This document shows positions 8,169 through 17,541 of a DNA stretch of 64,000 nt, piece after piece (the first letter of the stretch is position 1; each line of letters starts with the position of its first letter). The notes under the pieces were generated by a model, which was not told the DNA's origin, did no database searches, and saw only the letters and a list, made by a program, of their open reading frames with translations. The position numbers were made by a program, and so were the translations under genes. Origin of the DNA: Hyphomicrobiales bacterium (GTDB lineage Bacteria > Pseudomonadota > Alphaproteobacteria > Rhizobiales > Kaistiaceae); NCBI GenBank assembly GCA_017305635.1, contig JAFKKF010000013.1, positions 124,001 to 188,000 of the forward strand, written 5' to 3'.

Positions 8169-8684
8169 ATGCCGCAGGTCCTCGTCTGTCCGCTCTCCCT
8201 CGTCCCCGCCACCGTCGCCTCTTCGGGCGCGCGGCATCTGGTCACGCTCATCAACGACAGCACGCCGGTCCCGCGTCCCGCGCCGATCACGGCGGAGAAT
8301 CATCTCTTCCTCGGCGTCAACGACATCATCGAACCTGCCGAAGGCCTGGTCGCACCGGCCTTGGAGCACGTGCAGGAGTTGGTCGATTTCGTCCGGCGCT
8401 GGGACCAGGCCCATCCGCTCGTCGTCCATTGCTTCGCCGGCATCAGCCGTTCGACGGCGGCGGCCTTCATCGCGCTCTGTGCGGTCAACCCGGCACGTAC
8501 GGAAGCGGACATTGCGCAGCGCCTGCGCGCGGCCTCGCCGACCGCCACGCCCAATTCCCGCATCGTCGGCTTCGGCGATGAAATCCTCGGGCGGGGCGGA
8601 CGCATGGTCACGGCCATCCAGGCAATCGGGCGCGGCACCATGGCGGTCGAGGGGATGCCCTTTGGCATTCCGATCCAGGACTGA
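8169..8684 (+). CDS. Protein tyrosine phosphatase-like protein
   Basis: A 171-residue protein with the Cys-phosphatase P-loop VVHCFAGISRSTAAAF near residue 90, which fits the CX5R(S/T) signature of dual-specificity and tyrosine phosphatases (Cys nucleophile, Arg phosphate binder). A possible general acid Asp lies upstream (GVNDIIEP). AGGGAATC precedes the ATG at a normal distance. It follows the HD hydrolase by 52 bp in the same direction. Homologues in rhizobia are annotated as tyrosine phosphatase family; the phosphorylated partner is unknown. Confidence 0.8.
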   Translation: MPQVLVCPLSLVPATVASSGARHLVTLINDSTPVPRPAPITAENHLFLGVNDIIEPAEGLVAPALEHVQELVDFVRRWDQAHPLVVHCFAGISRSTAAAFIALCAVNPARTEADIAQRLRAASPTATPNSRIVGFGDEILGRGGRMVTAIQAIGRGTMAVEGMPFGIPIQD

Positions 8685-8791
8685 CGAGAAACTCCTGAAA
8701 AGCTGACCTATTCCCCTCATAGCCGCTAGTCGCTTTTGCTAACCAACTCTGCGCATTCGGCTATTGCACGGCGGTGCAGCATTCCTCTACG

Positions 8792-8810
8792 ACTCCCCGC
8801 GGCGGGGAGT
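8792..8810 (+). promoter_or_regulatory. Hairpin in the ppdK leader
   Basis: ACTCCCCG-CGG-CGGGGAGT forms an 8-bp perfect stem with a 3-base loop, ending 13 bases before the ppdK ATG. A smaller stem (TGCAC-ggcg-GTGCA, 8765-8778) precedes it. A structure so close to the start could affect translation initiation, but no known riboregulator class fits. Confidence 0.4.
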
Positions 8811-8823
8811 GAGAGGTTGGCCA

Positions 8824-11511
8824 ATGGCTAAATGGGTCTACGGCTTCGGCGACGGCCGGGCGGAGGGCAGCGCGGAAATGCGCGACCTGCTCGGCGGCAA
8901 GGGGGCGAACCTTGCAGAGATGTCCAATCTCGGCCTGCCGGTGCCGCCCGGCTTCACCATCACGACCGAAGTCTGCGCCTACTACTACGCCCATGACCGG
9001 CAGTATCCGGACTTCCTCGAGGCGGAGATCGAGGAGGCGCTGATCGCCATGGCGCGCATCACCGGCCGCACCTTCGGCGACGCCGAGAAGCCGCTTCTCG
9101 TCTCGGTGCGCTCCGGCGCGCGCGCCTCGATGCCGGGCATGATGGATACGGTCCTCAACCTCGGCCTCAACGACCAGACCGTCGATGCGCTGGCCGCCGA
9201 GGCCGACCGGCGCTTCGCCTACGATTCCTATCGCCGCTTCATCCAGATGTATTCCGACGTCGTGCTCGGCATCGACCACGGCCTCTTCGAGGAGCGGCTG
9301 GAGGATTTCAAGGACGAGCGCGGCGTGGTCGGCGACACCGAGCTCGACGGCGACGACTGGGCCGAGCTCACCCACGACTTCAAGAGCATCGTCCAGCGCG
9401 AGAAGGGCGTGCCCTTCCCGCAGGACCCCAAGGCCCAGCTCTGGGGCGCCATCGGCGCGGTCTTCGATTCCTGGATGAACCAGCGCGCCATCACCTACCG
9501 CCGGCTGAACAACATCCCGGAAGGCTGGGGCACCGCGGTCAACGTCCAGTCCATGGTCTTCGGCAACATGGGCGATACCTCGGCGACCGGCGTCGCCTTC
9601 ACGCGCAACCCGTCTACCGGCGAGCGTGCGCTCTACGGCGAGTTCCTCGTCAATGCCCAGGGCGAGGACGTCGTCGCCGGCATCCGCACGCCGCAGGACA
9701 TCACCGAGGCCGCGCGCATCGCCGCCGGCTCCGACCGACTGTCGCTGGAAGCGGCCATGCCCGAGGCCTTCACCCAGTTCGAGACCATCTGCAAGACGCT
9801 CGAACAGCACTACCGCGACATGCAGGATCTCGAATTCACCATCGAGCGCGGCAAGCTCTGGATGCTGCAGACGCGGTCCGGCAAGCGCACCGGGCGCGCG
9901 GCGCTGAAGATCGCCGTCGACATGGCCGACGAGGGCCTGATCACGCAGGCCGACGCGGTCGAGCGCATCGACCCCCTGTCGCTCGACCAGCTCCTCCATC
10001 CGACCATCGATCCGGGCGCGACCCGCGATCTCGTCGCCACCGGCCTCCCCGCCTCGCCCGGCGCGGCGTCTGGCGCGATCGTCTTCACCTCCGAGGAAGC
10101 CGAGACGGCCAAGGCCGCCAATACCAAGGTCATCCTCGTCCGCGCCGAGACCAGCCCGGAAGACATCCACGGCATGCACGCCGCCGAGGGCATCCTCACC
10201 ACCCGCGGCGGCATGACCAGCCACGCCGCGGTGGTAGCGCGCGGCATGGGCAAGCCCTGCGTCTCCGGGGCCGGCGCCATCCGCGTCGACTACCGGTCGG
10301 AGACCATGACGGTCGGCAACCGCGTCCTCAAGAAGGGCGACATCATCACCATAGACGGCGGCAGCGGCCAGGTGCTCGCCGGCGCGGTGCCGATGCAGCA
10401 GCCGGAACTGTCCGGCGATTTCGCCCGCCTGATGCTCTGGGCCGATGCGGCGCGGCGGATGAAGGTGCGCGCCAATGCCGAGACGCCGGCCGACGCGCGG
10501 ATGGCGCGCTCCTTCGGCGCGGAAGGCATCGGGCTCTGCCGCACCGAGCACATGTTCTTCGACGAGGACCGCATCGTCGCCGTGCGCGAGATGATCCTCG
10601 CCGACACGGAGGAAGGCCGGCGCACGGCGCTCGCCAAGCTGCTGCCCATGCAGCGTGCCGATTTCGTCGAGCTCTTCGAGATCATGAAGGGCCTGCCGGT
10701 CACCATCCGCCTCCTCGACCCGCCGCTGCACGAGTTCCTGCCGAAGACCGAGGAGGAGATCGCCGAGGTCGCCAAGGCGATGAACGTCGAGCCGGCGAAA
10801 CTGGTCGAGCGCACCCATGCGCTCCACGAGTTCAACCCGATGATCGGCCACCGCGGCGTGCGCCTCGCCATCTCCTATCCCGAGATCGCCGAGATGCAGG
10901 CGCGCGCCATCTTCGAGGCGGCGATCGAGGCCGGGACGAAGACCGGCGAGGCGGTGGTCGTCGAGATCATGGTCCCGCTCGTTGCCACGCGCGCCGAGCT
11001 CGATCGCGTCAAGGCGATCATCGACGCGGCGGCAAGCGCGGTCGGGGCCGAGAAGGGCGAGTTCGTCGACTACAAGGTCGGCACCATGATCGAATTGCCG
11101 CGTGCCGCGCTGCAGGCGCGCGACATCGCCGCGACGGCCGAGTTCTTCTCCTTCGGCACCAACGACCTGACGCAGACGACCTTCGGCCTGTCGCGCGACG
11201 ATGCCGCGACCTTCCTCGGCGCCTATACCGCCGCCGGCATCCTGAAGGCCGACCCCTTCGTCACGCTCGACCGCGAGGGCGTGGGCGAGCTCATCCGCGT
11301 CGGCTCCAAGCGCGGCCGCAAGACGCGGCCCGATCTCAAGATCGGCATATGCGGCGAGCACGGCGGCGACCCCGCCTCCATCGCCTTCTGCGAGGAGGTC
11401 GGGCTCGACTACGTCTCCTGCTCGCCCTTCCGCGTGCCGATCGCGCGGCTCGCCGCCGCGCAGGCCGCGCTTCGCCAGAAGTCCGGCGCGTCGGAAGACG
11501 CCGACATCTGA
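8824..11511 (+). CDS. ppdK: Pyruvate, phosphate dikinase
   Basis: An 895-residue, full-length PPDK. The N-terminal ATP-grasp domain starts with GKGANLAEMSNLGLPVPPGF and SVRSGARASMPGMMDTVLNL. The swivelling phosphohistidine domain has TTRGGMTSHAAVVARGMGK (catalytic His near residue 466), and the C-terminal PEP/pyruvate barrel has EGIGLCRTEHMFF and CGEHGGDP (catalytic Cys). It interconverts pyruvate + ATP + Pi and PEP + AMP + PPi, and can serve gluconeogenesis or PPi-dependent glycolysis. The ATG at 8824 is preferred: a further upstream in-frame start would add residues through a hairpin and lacks family homology. It stands alone, with 139 bp of upstream leader. Confidence 0.97.
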   Translation: MAKWVYGFGDGRAEGSAEMRDLLGGKGANLAEMSNLGLPVPPGFTITTEVCAYYYAHDRQYPDFLEAEIEEALIAMARITGRTFGDAEKPLLVSVRSGARASMPGMMDTVLNLGLNDQTVDALAAEADRRFAYDSYRRFIQMYSDVVLGIDHGLFEERLEDFKDERGVVGDTELDGDDWAELTHDFKSIVQREKGVPFPQDPKAQLWGAIGAVFDSWMNQRAITYRRLNNIPEGWGTAVNVQSMVFGNMGDTSATGVAFTRNPSTGERALYGEFLVNAQGEDVVAGIRTPQDITEAARIAAGSDRLSLEAAMPEAFTQFETICKTLEQHYRDMQDLEFTIERGKLWMLQTRSGKRTGRAALKIAVDMADEGLITQADAVERIDPLSLDQLLHPTIDPGATRDLVATGLPASPGAASGAIVFTSEEAETAKAANTKVILVRAETSPEDIHGMHAAEGILTTRGGMTSHAAVVARGMGKPCVSGAGAIRVDYRSETMTVGNRVLKKGDIITIDGGSGQVLAGAVPMQQPELSGDFARLMLWADAARRMKVRANAETPADARMARSFGAEGIGLCRTEHMFFDEDRIVAVREMILADTEEGRRTALAKLLPMQRADFVELFEIMKGLPVTIRLLDPPLHEFLPKTEEEIAEVAKAMNVEPAKLVERTHALHEFNPMIGHRGVRLAISYPEIAEMQARAIFEAAIEAGTKTGEAVVVEIMVPLVATRAELDRVKAIIDAAASAVGAEKGEFVDYKVGTMIELPRAALQARDIAATAEFFSFGTNDLTQTTFGLSRDDAATFLGAYTAAGILKADPFVTLDREGVGELIRVGSKRGRKTRPDLKIGICGEHGGDPASIAFCEEVGLDYVSCSPFRVPIARLAAAQAALRQKSGASEDADI

Positions 11512-11557
11512 TCGCCTTCCACGCACCAGGCGGGCGATCCTGCCCCATCCTCGCCCC

Positions 11558-11580
11558 ATTAACCGGTTTTCAAGGTTAAT
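11558..11580. repeat. Inverted repeat after ppdK
   Basis: ATTAACC and GGTTAAT form a perfect 7-bp inverted repeat with a 9-base loop, 46 bp after the ppdK stop. There is no T-run on either side, so it is not a classical intrinsic terminator. The paired TTAA cores are 13 bp apart, not the 7 bp of a CtrA site. Confidence 0.4.
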
Positions 11581-11671
11581 CGGGGATCAATAGGCACCTG
11601 AGGTTTCTCGGCATCACTCCGCGCGGTCCGCGGGGCGCCGGGTGTGTCGTGTAAGCGTGGGGTGCCGCGTC

Positions 11672-12760
11672 ATGGTTCGAGCGAGGGTGAGGCAGAGGCC
11701 GCAGCGGCCCACGATCCTCTTTCGCCTGATCCTCGCAGGCGGCGTGCTCGCCGTCTCCTCCGGCACCATCGGCTACCAGGACGCTTCCGACGCCGTCGCC
11801 TATCTCGCCGATCTCGGCTCCCGCCCGAAGGTCGCTTCCTTCACCGATCCGTCGGTGACCGGCGCCATTCCCCGCGCCATCCGGAAGCAGCTGGTCAATC
11901 GCGACGACAAGTCCGATTTCATCGTGGTCAGGCGCGCGGCCCTGCCGAAGAAGAAGCCCGACGGCCTCACCGCCGGCGTGCTGAACGGCGGTGACCTGTT
12001 TGCGGCGCCGACGACCGACGGCCTGCCGAAGACCGCCTTCCTGCAGCTTCCCGATGCCCTGCCCGTGGTCATGGCTTCGGCGGTCGCGCCGGCCGGCATC
12101 GTCGCCGCGGCGAAGCCCGTCGTGCTGCCCCGCGCCAAGCCCGCGATTGCCGTCGCCTCTGCGACGACGCCGGTGCAGATGGTCTCGGCCTATGCCAATA
12201 GCGACGATGACGTCGCGGCGAAGAACGCCCCCTTCGACGCGGTCATCAACAAGAAGCCGATCGACCCGAAGAGCTTCGTCCTCGTCCCCAAGGTCGATGC
12301 CAATCATGCCTGGGTGAACAACCCGCTGCCGCCCAGCGCCCATACCGAGGCGCAGATCAAGTGCCTCGCCACCGCCATCTACTTCGAGGCGCGCGGCGAG
12401 CCGCAGGAGGGCCAGGTCGCGGTCGCCCAGGTGGTCCTCAACCGCGTCAAGAACCCCGCCTATCCGGGGACCATCTGCGGCGTCGTCTACCAGAACAAGA
12501 ACATGCGCTACCGCTGCCAGTTCTCGTTCGCCTGCGACCGCTATGCCGACCGCGTGACCGACAAGGGCTCGTGGAAGGAAGCCGACCAGATTGCCCATCA
12601 GATCGTCAACGACCAGAAGGGCATGTTCCTCGCCGACGTCGGCACCTCCACCCACTACCACGCCGTCTATGTCCGTCCGCGCTGGGCGCGCACCATGAAG
12701 AAGATGGACAAGATCGGCCGCCACGTCTTCTACAAGACCTATGGCGGCGGCTGGAGCTGA
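11672..12760 (+). CDS. SleB-type cell wall hydrolase
   Basis: A 362-residue exported protein. The N-terminus is basic (MVRARVRQRPQR) followed by a hydrophobic anchor (about 15-30). A long low-complexity spacer rich in Ala/Lys/Pro runs to about residue 220. The C-terminal Hydrolase_2 / SleB domain (about 228-355) has CLATAIYFEARGEPQEGQVA (catalytic Glu), VAQVVLNRVKNPAYPGTICG, CQFSFACD and HYHAVYVRPRW. The family cleaves peptidoglycan as a lytic transglycosylase or amidase. In-frame GTG codons at 11642 and 11657 are alternative starts; ATG was chosen. Confidence 0.88.
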   Translation: MVRARVRQRPQRPTILFRLILAGGVLAVSSGTIGYQDASDAVAYLADLGSRPKVASFTDPSVTGAIPRAIRKQLVNRDDKSDFIVVRRAALPKKKPDGLTAGVLNGGDLFAAPTTDGLPKTAFLQLPDALPVVMASAVAPAGIVAAAKPVVLPRAKPAIAVASATTPVQMVSAYANSDDDVAAKNAPFDAVINKKPIDPKSFVLVPKVDANHAWVNNPLPPSAHTEAQIKCLATAIYFEARGEPQEGQVAVAQVVLNRVKNPAYPGTICGVVYQNKNMRYRCQFSFACDRYADRVTDKGSWKEADQIAHQIVNDQKGMFLADVGTSTHYHAVYVRPRWARTMKKMDKIGRHVFYKTYGGGWS

Positions 12761-12833
12761 TCTCGTCTTCCTGGGAACATAACCCGCTCCGAGGCCGTTC
12801 TGAGGCTGATGGAAAGCCCCGGGAGGCCGGAAG

Positions 12834-13028
12834 ATGGTCGTCGTCGTCAAGACTCCTGAGCAGCCCGACTATGGCAGCGAGATAAAGAGTGGGGACAAGC
12901 TGGTCGAGCCCGCGCCCAATGCGCGCCAAGGCGTGACCGGCCACAACGTCCGGACCGTGCTCCTCGTCAGCGTTGTCGGCCTGATCCTCCTCTATGCGAT
13001 AGTCTATCTGCTGTTCTTCACCGGCTGA
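12834..13028 (+). CDS. Small single-pass membrane protein, 64 aa
   Basis: Begins MVVVVKTPEQPDYGSEIKSG with a polar first half, then one C-terminal membrane segment (about 40-61: VRTVLLVSVVGLILLYAIVY) and the tail LLFFTG. GGAGG at about 12820-12825 is a strong ribosome binding site at good distance. The C-terminal anchor leaves the charged half on one face. No known domain; function unknown. It sits between the cell wall hydrolase and acuI. Confidence 0.7.
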   Translation: MVVVVKTPEQPDYGSEIKSGDKLVEPAPNARQGVTGHNVRTVLLVSVVGLILLYAIVYLLFFTG

Positions 13029-13074
13029 ATTCAGGCCGCATGCAAGGCGGCGCCTGCCGTGCTAGGCAGGGCCC

Positions 13075-14067
13075 ATGGAAAATTTCCGCGCCCTTCTCAT
13101 CACCCGCGATGAAGCCACCAAGAAGCAGTCGGTCGGCGAAGCGGTGCTCACGTCTGCCGATCTGATGGACGGGGATGTCGACGTACGCGTCGACTATTCC
13201 ACCATCAACTACAAGGACGGCCTCGCCATCACCGGCACGCTCCCGGTGGTGCGCCGGTTTCCGATGATCCCGGGCGTCGACCTCGCCGGTACCGTCACCG
13301 CCTCCTCCAACCCCGGTTTCAAGCCGGGCGACAAGGTGATCCTCAACGGCTGGGGCGTCGGCGAGGTCCATCTCGGCGCCTTCAGCCAGATGGCGCGGGT
13401 CAAGGGCGACTGGCTCATCCCGCTCCCCGCCGGCCTCGACGGCGCCGAGGCCATGGCGGTCGGCACGGCGGGCTACACGGCGATGCTCGCGCTCATCGCG
13501 CTCGAGGCCCATGGCGTGAAACCTTCCAGCGGCCCGGTCGTGGTGACCGGCGCGGCGGGCGGCCTCGGCTCCTTCGCCGTGACCCTCCTCGCCGATGCCG
13601 GCTACACCGTCCATGCCGTGACCGGTCGTGCGCATGAGCACGACTATCTCCGCGGCCTCGGCGCCGGCGAGATCATCGACCGGGCCGAGCTGGCGGGACC
13701 GGCGAAGCCGCTTGCCAAGGAGCGCTGGGCCGGGGCGATCGATGCCGTCGGCGGCACCATGCTCGCCAACATCATCTCGATGATCGGCTATCACGGGGCG
13801 GTCGCGGCCTGCGGCAATGCCGGCGGAATGGAGCTGCCGACCTCGGTCGCGCCCTTCATCCTTCGCGGCATATCGCTTCTCGGCATCGATTCCGTGCGCC
13901 AGCCGAAGGCGGTGCGCATCGCCGCCTGGGACCGGCTGGCGAAAGACCTCGACCCGAAGAAGCTCGCCGCCATGACCACGCGCATCCCCTTCTCCGGGAT
14001 CGTCAACGCCGCCCACGACATCATGGCCGGCAAGGTGCGCGGGCGGCTGGTGGTGGACATCGGCTGA
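13075..14067 (+). CDS. acuI: MDR-family quinone/acryloyl-CoA reductase (YhdH/AcuI type)
   Basis: A 330-residue zinc-free medium-chain reductase. [11 protein letters not shown] near residue 43, PGVDLAGTV near 70 and the NADPH-binding [19 protein letters not shown] near 158 match the YhdH/AcuI group, which reduces acryloyl-CoA to propionyl-CoA with NADPH. Length and motif order are normal. It is convergent with the DUF3096 gene, leaving 2 bp. Other members of the family have untested substrates, so the acryloyl-CoA activity is family-based. Confidence 0.85.
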   Translation: MENFRALLITRDEATKKQSVGEAVLTSADLMDGDVDVRVDYSTINYKDGLAITGTLPVVRRFPMIPGVDLAGTVTASSNPGFKPGDKVILNGWGVGEVHLGAFSQMARVKGDWLIPLPAGLDGAEAMAVGTAGYTAMLALIALEAHGVKPSSGPVVVTGAAGGLGSFAVTLLADAGYTVHAVTGRAHEHDYLRGLGAGEIIDRAELAGPAKPLAKERWAGAIDAVGGTMLANIISMIGYHGAVAACGNAGGMELPTSVAPFILRGISLLGIDSVRQPKAVRIAAWDRLAKDLDPKKLAAMTTRIPFSGIVNAAHDIMAGKVRGRLVVDIG

Positions 14068-14069
14068 CC

Positions 14070-14219
14070 TTAGTGGGCGATGTGCGGCAGAAGCCCGGTT
14101 ATCCCCACGACGATCAGGTATATGGCGATGACGTAGTTGAGGATGCGCGGCGCGATCAGGATCAGGATGCCGGCGACGAGCGCGACGATGGGGGAAAGGG
14201 TCTCGATGTTGATGGTCAT
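14070..14219 (-). CDS. DUF3096 small membrane protein
   Basis: A 49-residue protein made of two hydrophobic hairpin segments (SPIVALVAGILILIAP and LNYVIAIYLIVVGITGLLP), the layout of DUF3096. The ATG at 14219 is chosen because GAGGAG lies just upstream and the family starts at MTINIETL; a longer frame upstream is not homologous. Function unknown. It is divergent from the PRC-barrel gene, and such small hydrophobic proteins are often stress-induced in related bacteria (inference). Confidence 0.8.
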   Translation of the reverse strand: MTINIETLSPIVALVAGILILIAPRILNYVIAIYLIVVGITGLLPHIAH

Positions 14220-14350
14220 GGATCCTGGCTCCTCTCGGGCGGCCGGGCGAATCGGCCGGCATCGGGCCACAGAATAGGTTCCACGACCGGAACGCGCGGC
14301 GTTTCCCAGCCGTTGTTCCACAGACAGGCTTTACAAAGGAGGGTTTTCGG

Positions 14351-14722
14351 ATGTCGGAGATCAGCGGAAAGAGCAGCGGCCCCGTGCACGGCCTGATCGC
14401 CAGCGACCGCGTCGAAGGGACCAAGGTCTACCGCCCGAGCGGCGAGAAGATCGGCCATATCGAGCGGGTCATGATCGACAAGAAAAGCGGCCAGGCCGCC
14501 TATGCGGTCATGAATTTCGGCGGATTCCTCGGCCTCGGCGAGGAGTCCTATCCGCTCCCCTGGTCGGTGCTGACCTACAACGTCAAGCTCGGGGGCTACG
14601 AGGTGGCGCTCACCGACGAGCAGCTGAAGGGCGCGCCGAAGGTCGACAGCGATACCTGGGACGACGGCACGCGCGACAGCGACATCTACGGCTATTACGG
14701 CGTGCCGCCCTACTGGCTCTAG
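14351..14722 (+). CDS. PRC-barrel domain protein
   Basis: A 123-residue soluble protein with one PRC-barrel domain (about 12-90), including GLIASDRVEGTKVYRPSGEK, a VMIDKKSGQAAYAV strand pair and the PLPWSVLTYN segment. A Tyr-rich tail (DIYGYYGVPPYWL) follows. AAAGGAGG at about 14335-14342 is an almost ideal Shine-Dalgarno, which suggests high expression. PRC-barrel proteins in rhizobia are common in envelope or stress contexts; the ligand is unknown. Confidence 0.88.
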   Translation: MSEISGKSSGPVHGLIASDRVEGTKVYRPSGEKIGHIERVMIDKKSGQAAYAVMNFGGFLGLGEESYPLPWSVLTYNVKLGGYEVALTDEQLKGAPKVDSDTWDDGTRDSDIYGYYGVPPYWL

Positions 14723-14725
14723 CGC

Positions 14726-15121
14726 CTATTCCTCGGAGCGCATCGCGAAGAAAAAGGCGATGACGGCGAGGAGAAGGGCCAGGACGACCATGCCGAGGTC
14801 GCCTTTCTGCCCGTAGATCGCCACTGCGTGGACGACCGCGAAGAGAAGCGCGCCCACGGCGATGAGATAGACCTTCCGCGCCCAGGGGGCGCCGGCGGCA
14901 AGCCCGTATCCGGCCGCCAGCAGGAGCACCGCGGTGGCGACCTCGGTTATGATCCTGACCCAGGTCGTGACCGGCTGGCCGTCGAGCTCGGGCACGTTGT
15001 TGGTCGCGAAGAGGTAGATCCAGTTGATAAGGATCGCCGCGCCGGCAATCACTGCGAAGATGGCAGCGCCGCGCCAGTAGGGATGCTTCCTGTGCTCGGC
15101 GGCCGGATGGTTGTGGCTCAC
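14726..15121 (-). CDS. Four-helix membrane protein, 131 aa
   Basis: A cytoplasmic His-rich N-terminus (MSHNHPAAEHRKHPYW) is followed by four hydrophobic segments at about 18-38, 56-77, 83-103 and 108-126, with short loops. No recognised domain. It ends at the PRC-barrel stop (3-bp gap, convergent) and starts 20 bp downstream of the glyS stop on the same strand, so it may be co-transcribed with glyS. Function unknown. Confidence 0.7.
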   Translation of the reverse strand: MSHNHPAAEHRKHPYWRGAAIFAVIAGAAILINWIYLFATNNVPELDGQPVTTWVRIITEVATAVLLLAAGYGLAAGAPWARKVYLIAVGALLFAVVHAVAIYGQKGDLGMVVLALLLAVIAFFFAMRSEE

Positions 15122-15141
15122 TTGCGGTCTTCCCCCGTTTT

Positions 15142-17418
15142 TTACCCGCCGACCTTGGAAAAATCGGCCACGGCCAGCGTGGCCTCGCGAATTCGATTGA
15201 GCAGCTTCAGGCGGTTGGCGCGGACGGCCGGATCGGCATCGTTGACGCGCACCTTGTCGAAGAAGGCATCGACCGGCGCCCGCAATCCGGCAAGCGCCGC
15301 CATGGCGCCTGCGAAATCCTCGCGGCCGACGGCGGCGGAAGCCTCGGGCATCGCCGCGTCGATCGCGGCAGCGAGCGCCTTCTCTTCCGGTTCCTTGAGA
15401 AGCGCGGCATCGACCGCACCGTCGAACTTCGTGCCCGACTTCTTCTCCTCGTCGCGGAGGATGTTGGCGGCACGCTTGCTGCCGGCGAGCAGGTTCTTGC
15501 CGTCATCAGTATCGAGGAAGGCACCGAGCGCCTCGACGCGGCGAACGACGAGCAGCAGGTCGTCCTGTCCGCCGAGTGCGAATACCGCATCGACCAGGTC
15601 ATGCCGCGCGCCCTGCTCGCGCAATTGCACCTTCAGGCGGTCGGCGAAGAAGGCGAGGAGGTCCTGAACACGCTCCCAAGCCGCCTGGGCAGAAGTTCGG
15701 GCGAACTCAGCGGCCGCCTTCTCACCGAGAATCTTTTCAAGGACGTCGACGCCAAAGCCTCTCTTGGTAATCCCGGCCTCTTCAAGCTTTCGTGCCGAGA
15801 CCAGAACCTCCTTAGCGTCCGCCATTCTCAACTCCACGTTGTGATCCGCAATATTAGCGGCCATAAATGGGGTAAGCGGCAGGCGCAGCCTGTTATCGAG
15901 CGCGATCCGGATCACGCCCAGCGCCGCACGGCGGAGTGCATAGGGATCCTTGCTCCCGGTCGGCTTCTCGTCTATGGCCCAGAAGCCGGTGAGCGTGTCG
16001 AGCTTGTCGGCCAGCGCCACCGCAATCGCCACCGGATCGGTGGGCACGCGGTCGTTGGGACCGACCGGCTTGTAGTGGTCCTCGACCGCTGCGGCGACCG
16101 AGGCATCCTCGCCCTGCGCCGTTGCATAGTAGCGGCCCATCAGGCCCTGAAGCTCGGGGAACTCGCCGACCATTTCCGAGACGAGATCGGCCTTGGCGAG
16201 CTCCGCGGCGCGGGCCGCCTTCTCCGTATCGGCGCCTACCAGCGGCGCGATCCCGCGGGCCAACTCCCGAATCCGATCAACGCGCTCGCCTTGCGTCCCC
16301 AACTTCTCGTGGAAGACGATGTTCTGGTCGCGGAGCTTCTTCAGCCGCTGGTCGAGCGGCTTCAGGTCCGTGTCGCGATAGGCCGGCAGCGCCTTCCGGT
16401 CCGTCTCCCAGAAATGGCGCGCATCGGAGAGCCGCGCCCGGATGACGCGGCCATTGCCGGCGACGATCGCCTTGCCGTCGTCGCTCGCCTCGATATTGGC
16501 GACGAGCACGAAGCGGTTGGCGAGGCCGCCGGTCTTCGGGTCGCGCAGCACGAAGCACTTCTGGTTGACGCGGATGGTGGTGCGGATCACCTCCGGCGGG
16601 ATGTCGAGGAACTCGCGCTCGAAGGTGCCGGTCAGCACCACCGGCCATTCGACCAGCCCGGCGACTTCCTCCAGCAGCGCTTCGTCCTCGACCAGTTCCA
16701 GCCCGAGGGCGAGCGCCTGGTCGCGCGCGGCATGGAGGATGATGTCCTTCCGGCGGTCGGCGTCGAGCACCACCTTCGCCTTCTCGAGCTTCGGCATGTA
16801 GTCGTCGAAGCGCTTCACCGTGATCGCGTCGGGCGCCATGAAGCGGTGCCCGCGCGTGACGTTGCCGGCGGCGATGCCGTCGACCGCGAAGGCGACCACC
16901 TCCGGATCCTCGGTCTCGGCGCCGAAGGTGCAGAGGATCGAATGGAGCGGCCGCACCCAGGCGAGGCTTCCCGGCTTCGCCGAAGCCGCGCCCCAGCGCA
17001 TGGACTTCGGCCAGGGGAACGTGCGGATGATCTGCGGCACGATCTCGGCGATCACCTCCGGCGCCGGCCGGCCATCCTTCTTCGTCACCGCGACGTAGAA
17101 ATCGCCCTTCTTGTCCGCGACCACCTTCGCCTCGTCGATGGAGGCGAGGCCGGCCGCCTTGAGGAAGCCGTCGATGGCGCCCGCCGGCGCCCCGACGCGC
17201 GGGCCCTTCCGCTCCTCGCTGCGGTCGGGCGAGCGGGCGGGCACGCCATGCACCGTCAGCGCCAGCCGGCGCGGCGTTGCGAAAGCCTTGGCGCCCTCAT
17301 AGACGAGGCCCGCCTCGACCAGCGCGTCGGTGACGAGCTTCCTCAGGTCCTCCGCCGCGCGGCGCTGCATGCGGGCGGGAATTTCCTCGGAAAAGAGTTC
17401 GAGCAGCAGGTCGGGCAT
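15142..17418 (-). CDS. glyS: Glycyl-tRNA synthetase beta subunit
   Basis: A 758-residue beta subunit of the bacterial alpha2beta2 glycyl-tRNA synthetase. The start at [18 protein letters not shown] (17418) is the family start; a frame extending to 17463 has no homology. Typical segments are [45 protein letters not shown], the HD-like core and a C-terminal anticodon-binding region. It pairs with GlyQ encoded about 2.1 kb upstream on the same strand, but a glycosyltransferase gene and a VOC gene intervene. The stretch near 15780-15900 is about 54% G+C by hand count, clearly lower than its surroundings. Confidence 0.97.
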   Translation of the reverse strand: MPDLLLELFSEEIPARMQRRAAEDLRKLVTDALVEAGLVYEGAKAFATPRRLALTVHGVPARSPDRSEERKGPRVGAPAGAIDGFLKAAGLASIDEAKVVADKKGDFYVAVTKKDGRPAPEVIAEIVPQIIRTFPWPKSMRWGAASAKPGSLAWVRPLHSILCTFGAETEDPEVVAFAVDGIAAGNVTRGHRFMAPDAITVKRFDDYMPKLEKAKVVLDADRRKDIILHAARDQALALGLELVEDEALLEEVAGLVEWPVVLTGTFEREFLDIPPEVIRTTIRVNQKCFVLRDPKTGGLANRFVLVANIEASDDGKAIVAGNGRVIRARLSDARHFWETDRKALPAYRDTDLKPLDQRLKKLRDQNIVFHEKLGTQGERVDRIRELARGIAPLVGADTEKAARAAELAKADLVSEMVGEFPELQGLMGRYYATAQGEDASVAAAVEDHYKPVGPNDRVPTDPVAIAVALADKLDTLTGFWAIDEKPTGSKDPYALRRAALGVIRIALDNRLRLPLTPFMAANIADHNVELRMADAKEVLVSARKLEEAGITKRGFGVDVLEKILGEKAAAEFARTSAQAAWERVQDLLAFFADRLKVQLREQGARHDLVDAVFALGGQDDLLLVVRRVEALGAFLDTDDGKNLLAGSKRAANILRDEEKKSGTKFDGAVDAALLKEPEEKALAAAIDAAMPEASAAVGREDFAGAMAALAGLRAPVDAFFDKVRVNDADPAVRANRLKLLNRIREATLAVADFSKVGG

Positions 17419-17541
17419 CGGAAGGCGCGTCTTTCGGCTGGTCAAGTCCGGGCGGGGCCGCATCCCGGGGAATGCGGCATTGCGGAGCGCCTTCTAGCAC
17501 GGCGCGGCGCGTTTCCGACACCCCCGGCGGACGGAACTGTC

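Noticed and set aside
8761-11559. A 932-codon open frame antisense to ppdK
   Set aside because: It mirrors ppdK codon positions, its translation is low-complexity (Arg/Gly/Asp-rich) without motifs, and ppdK is certain.
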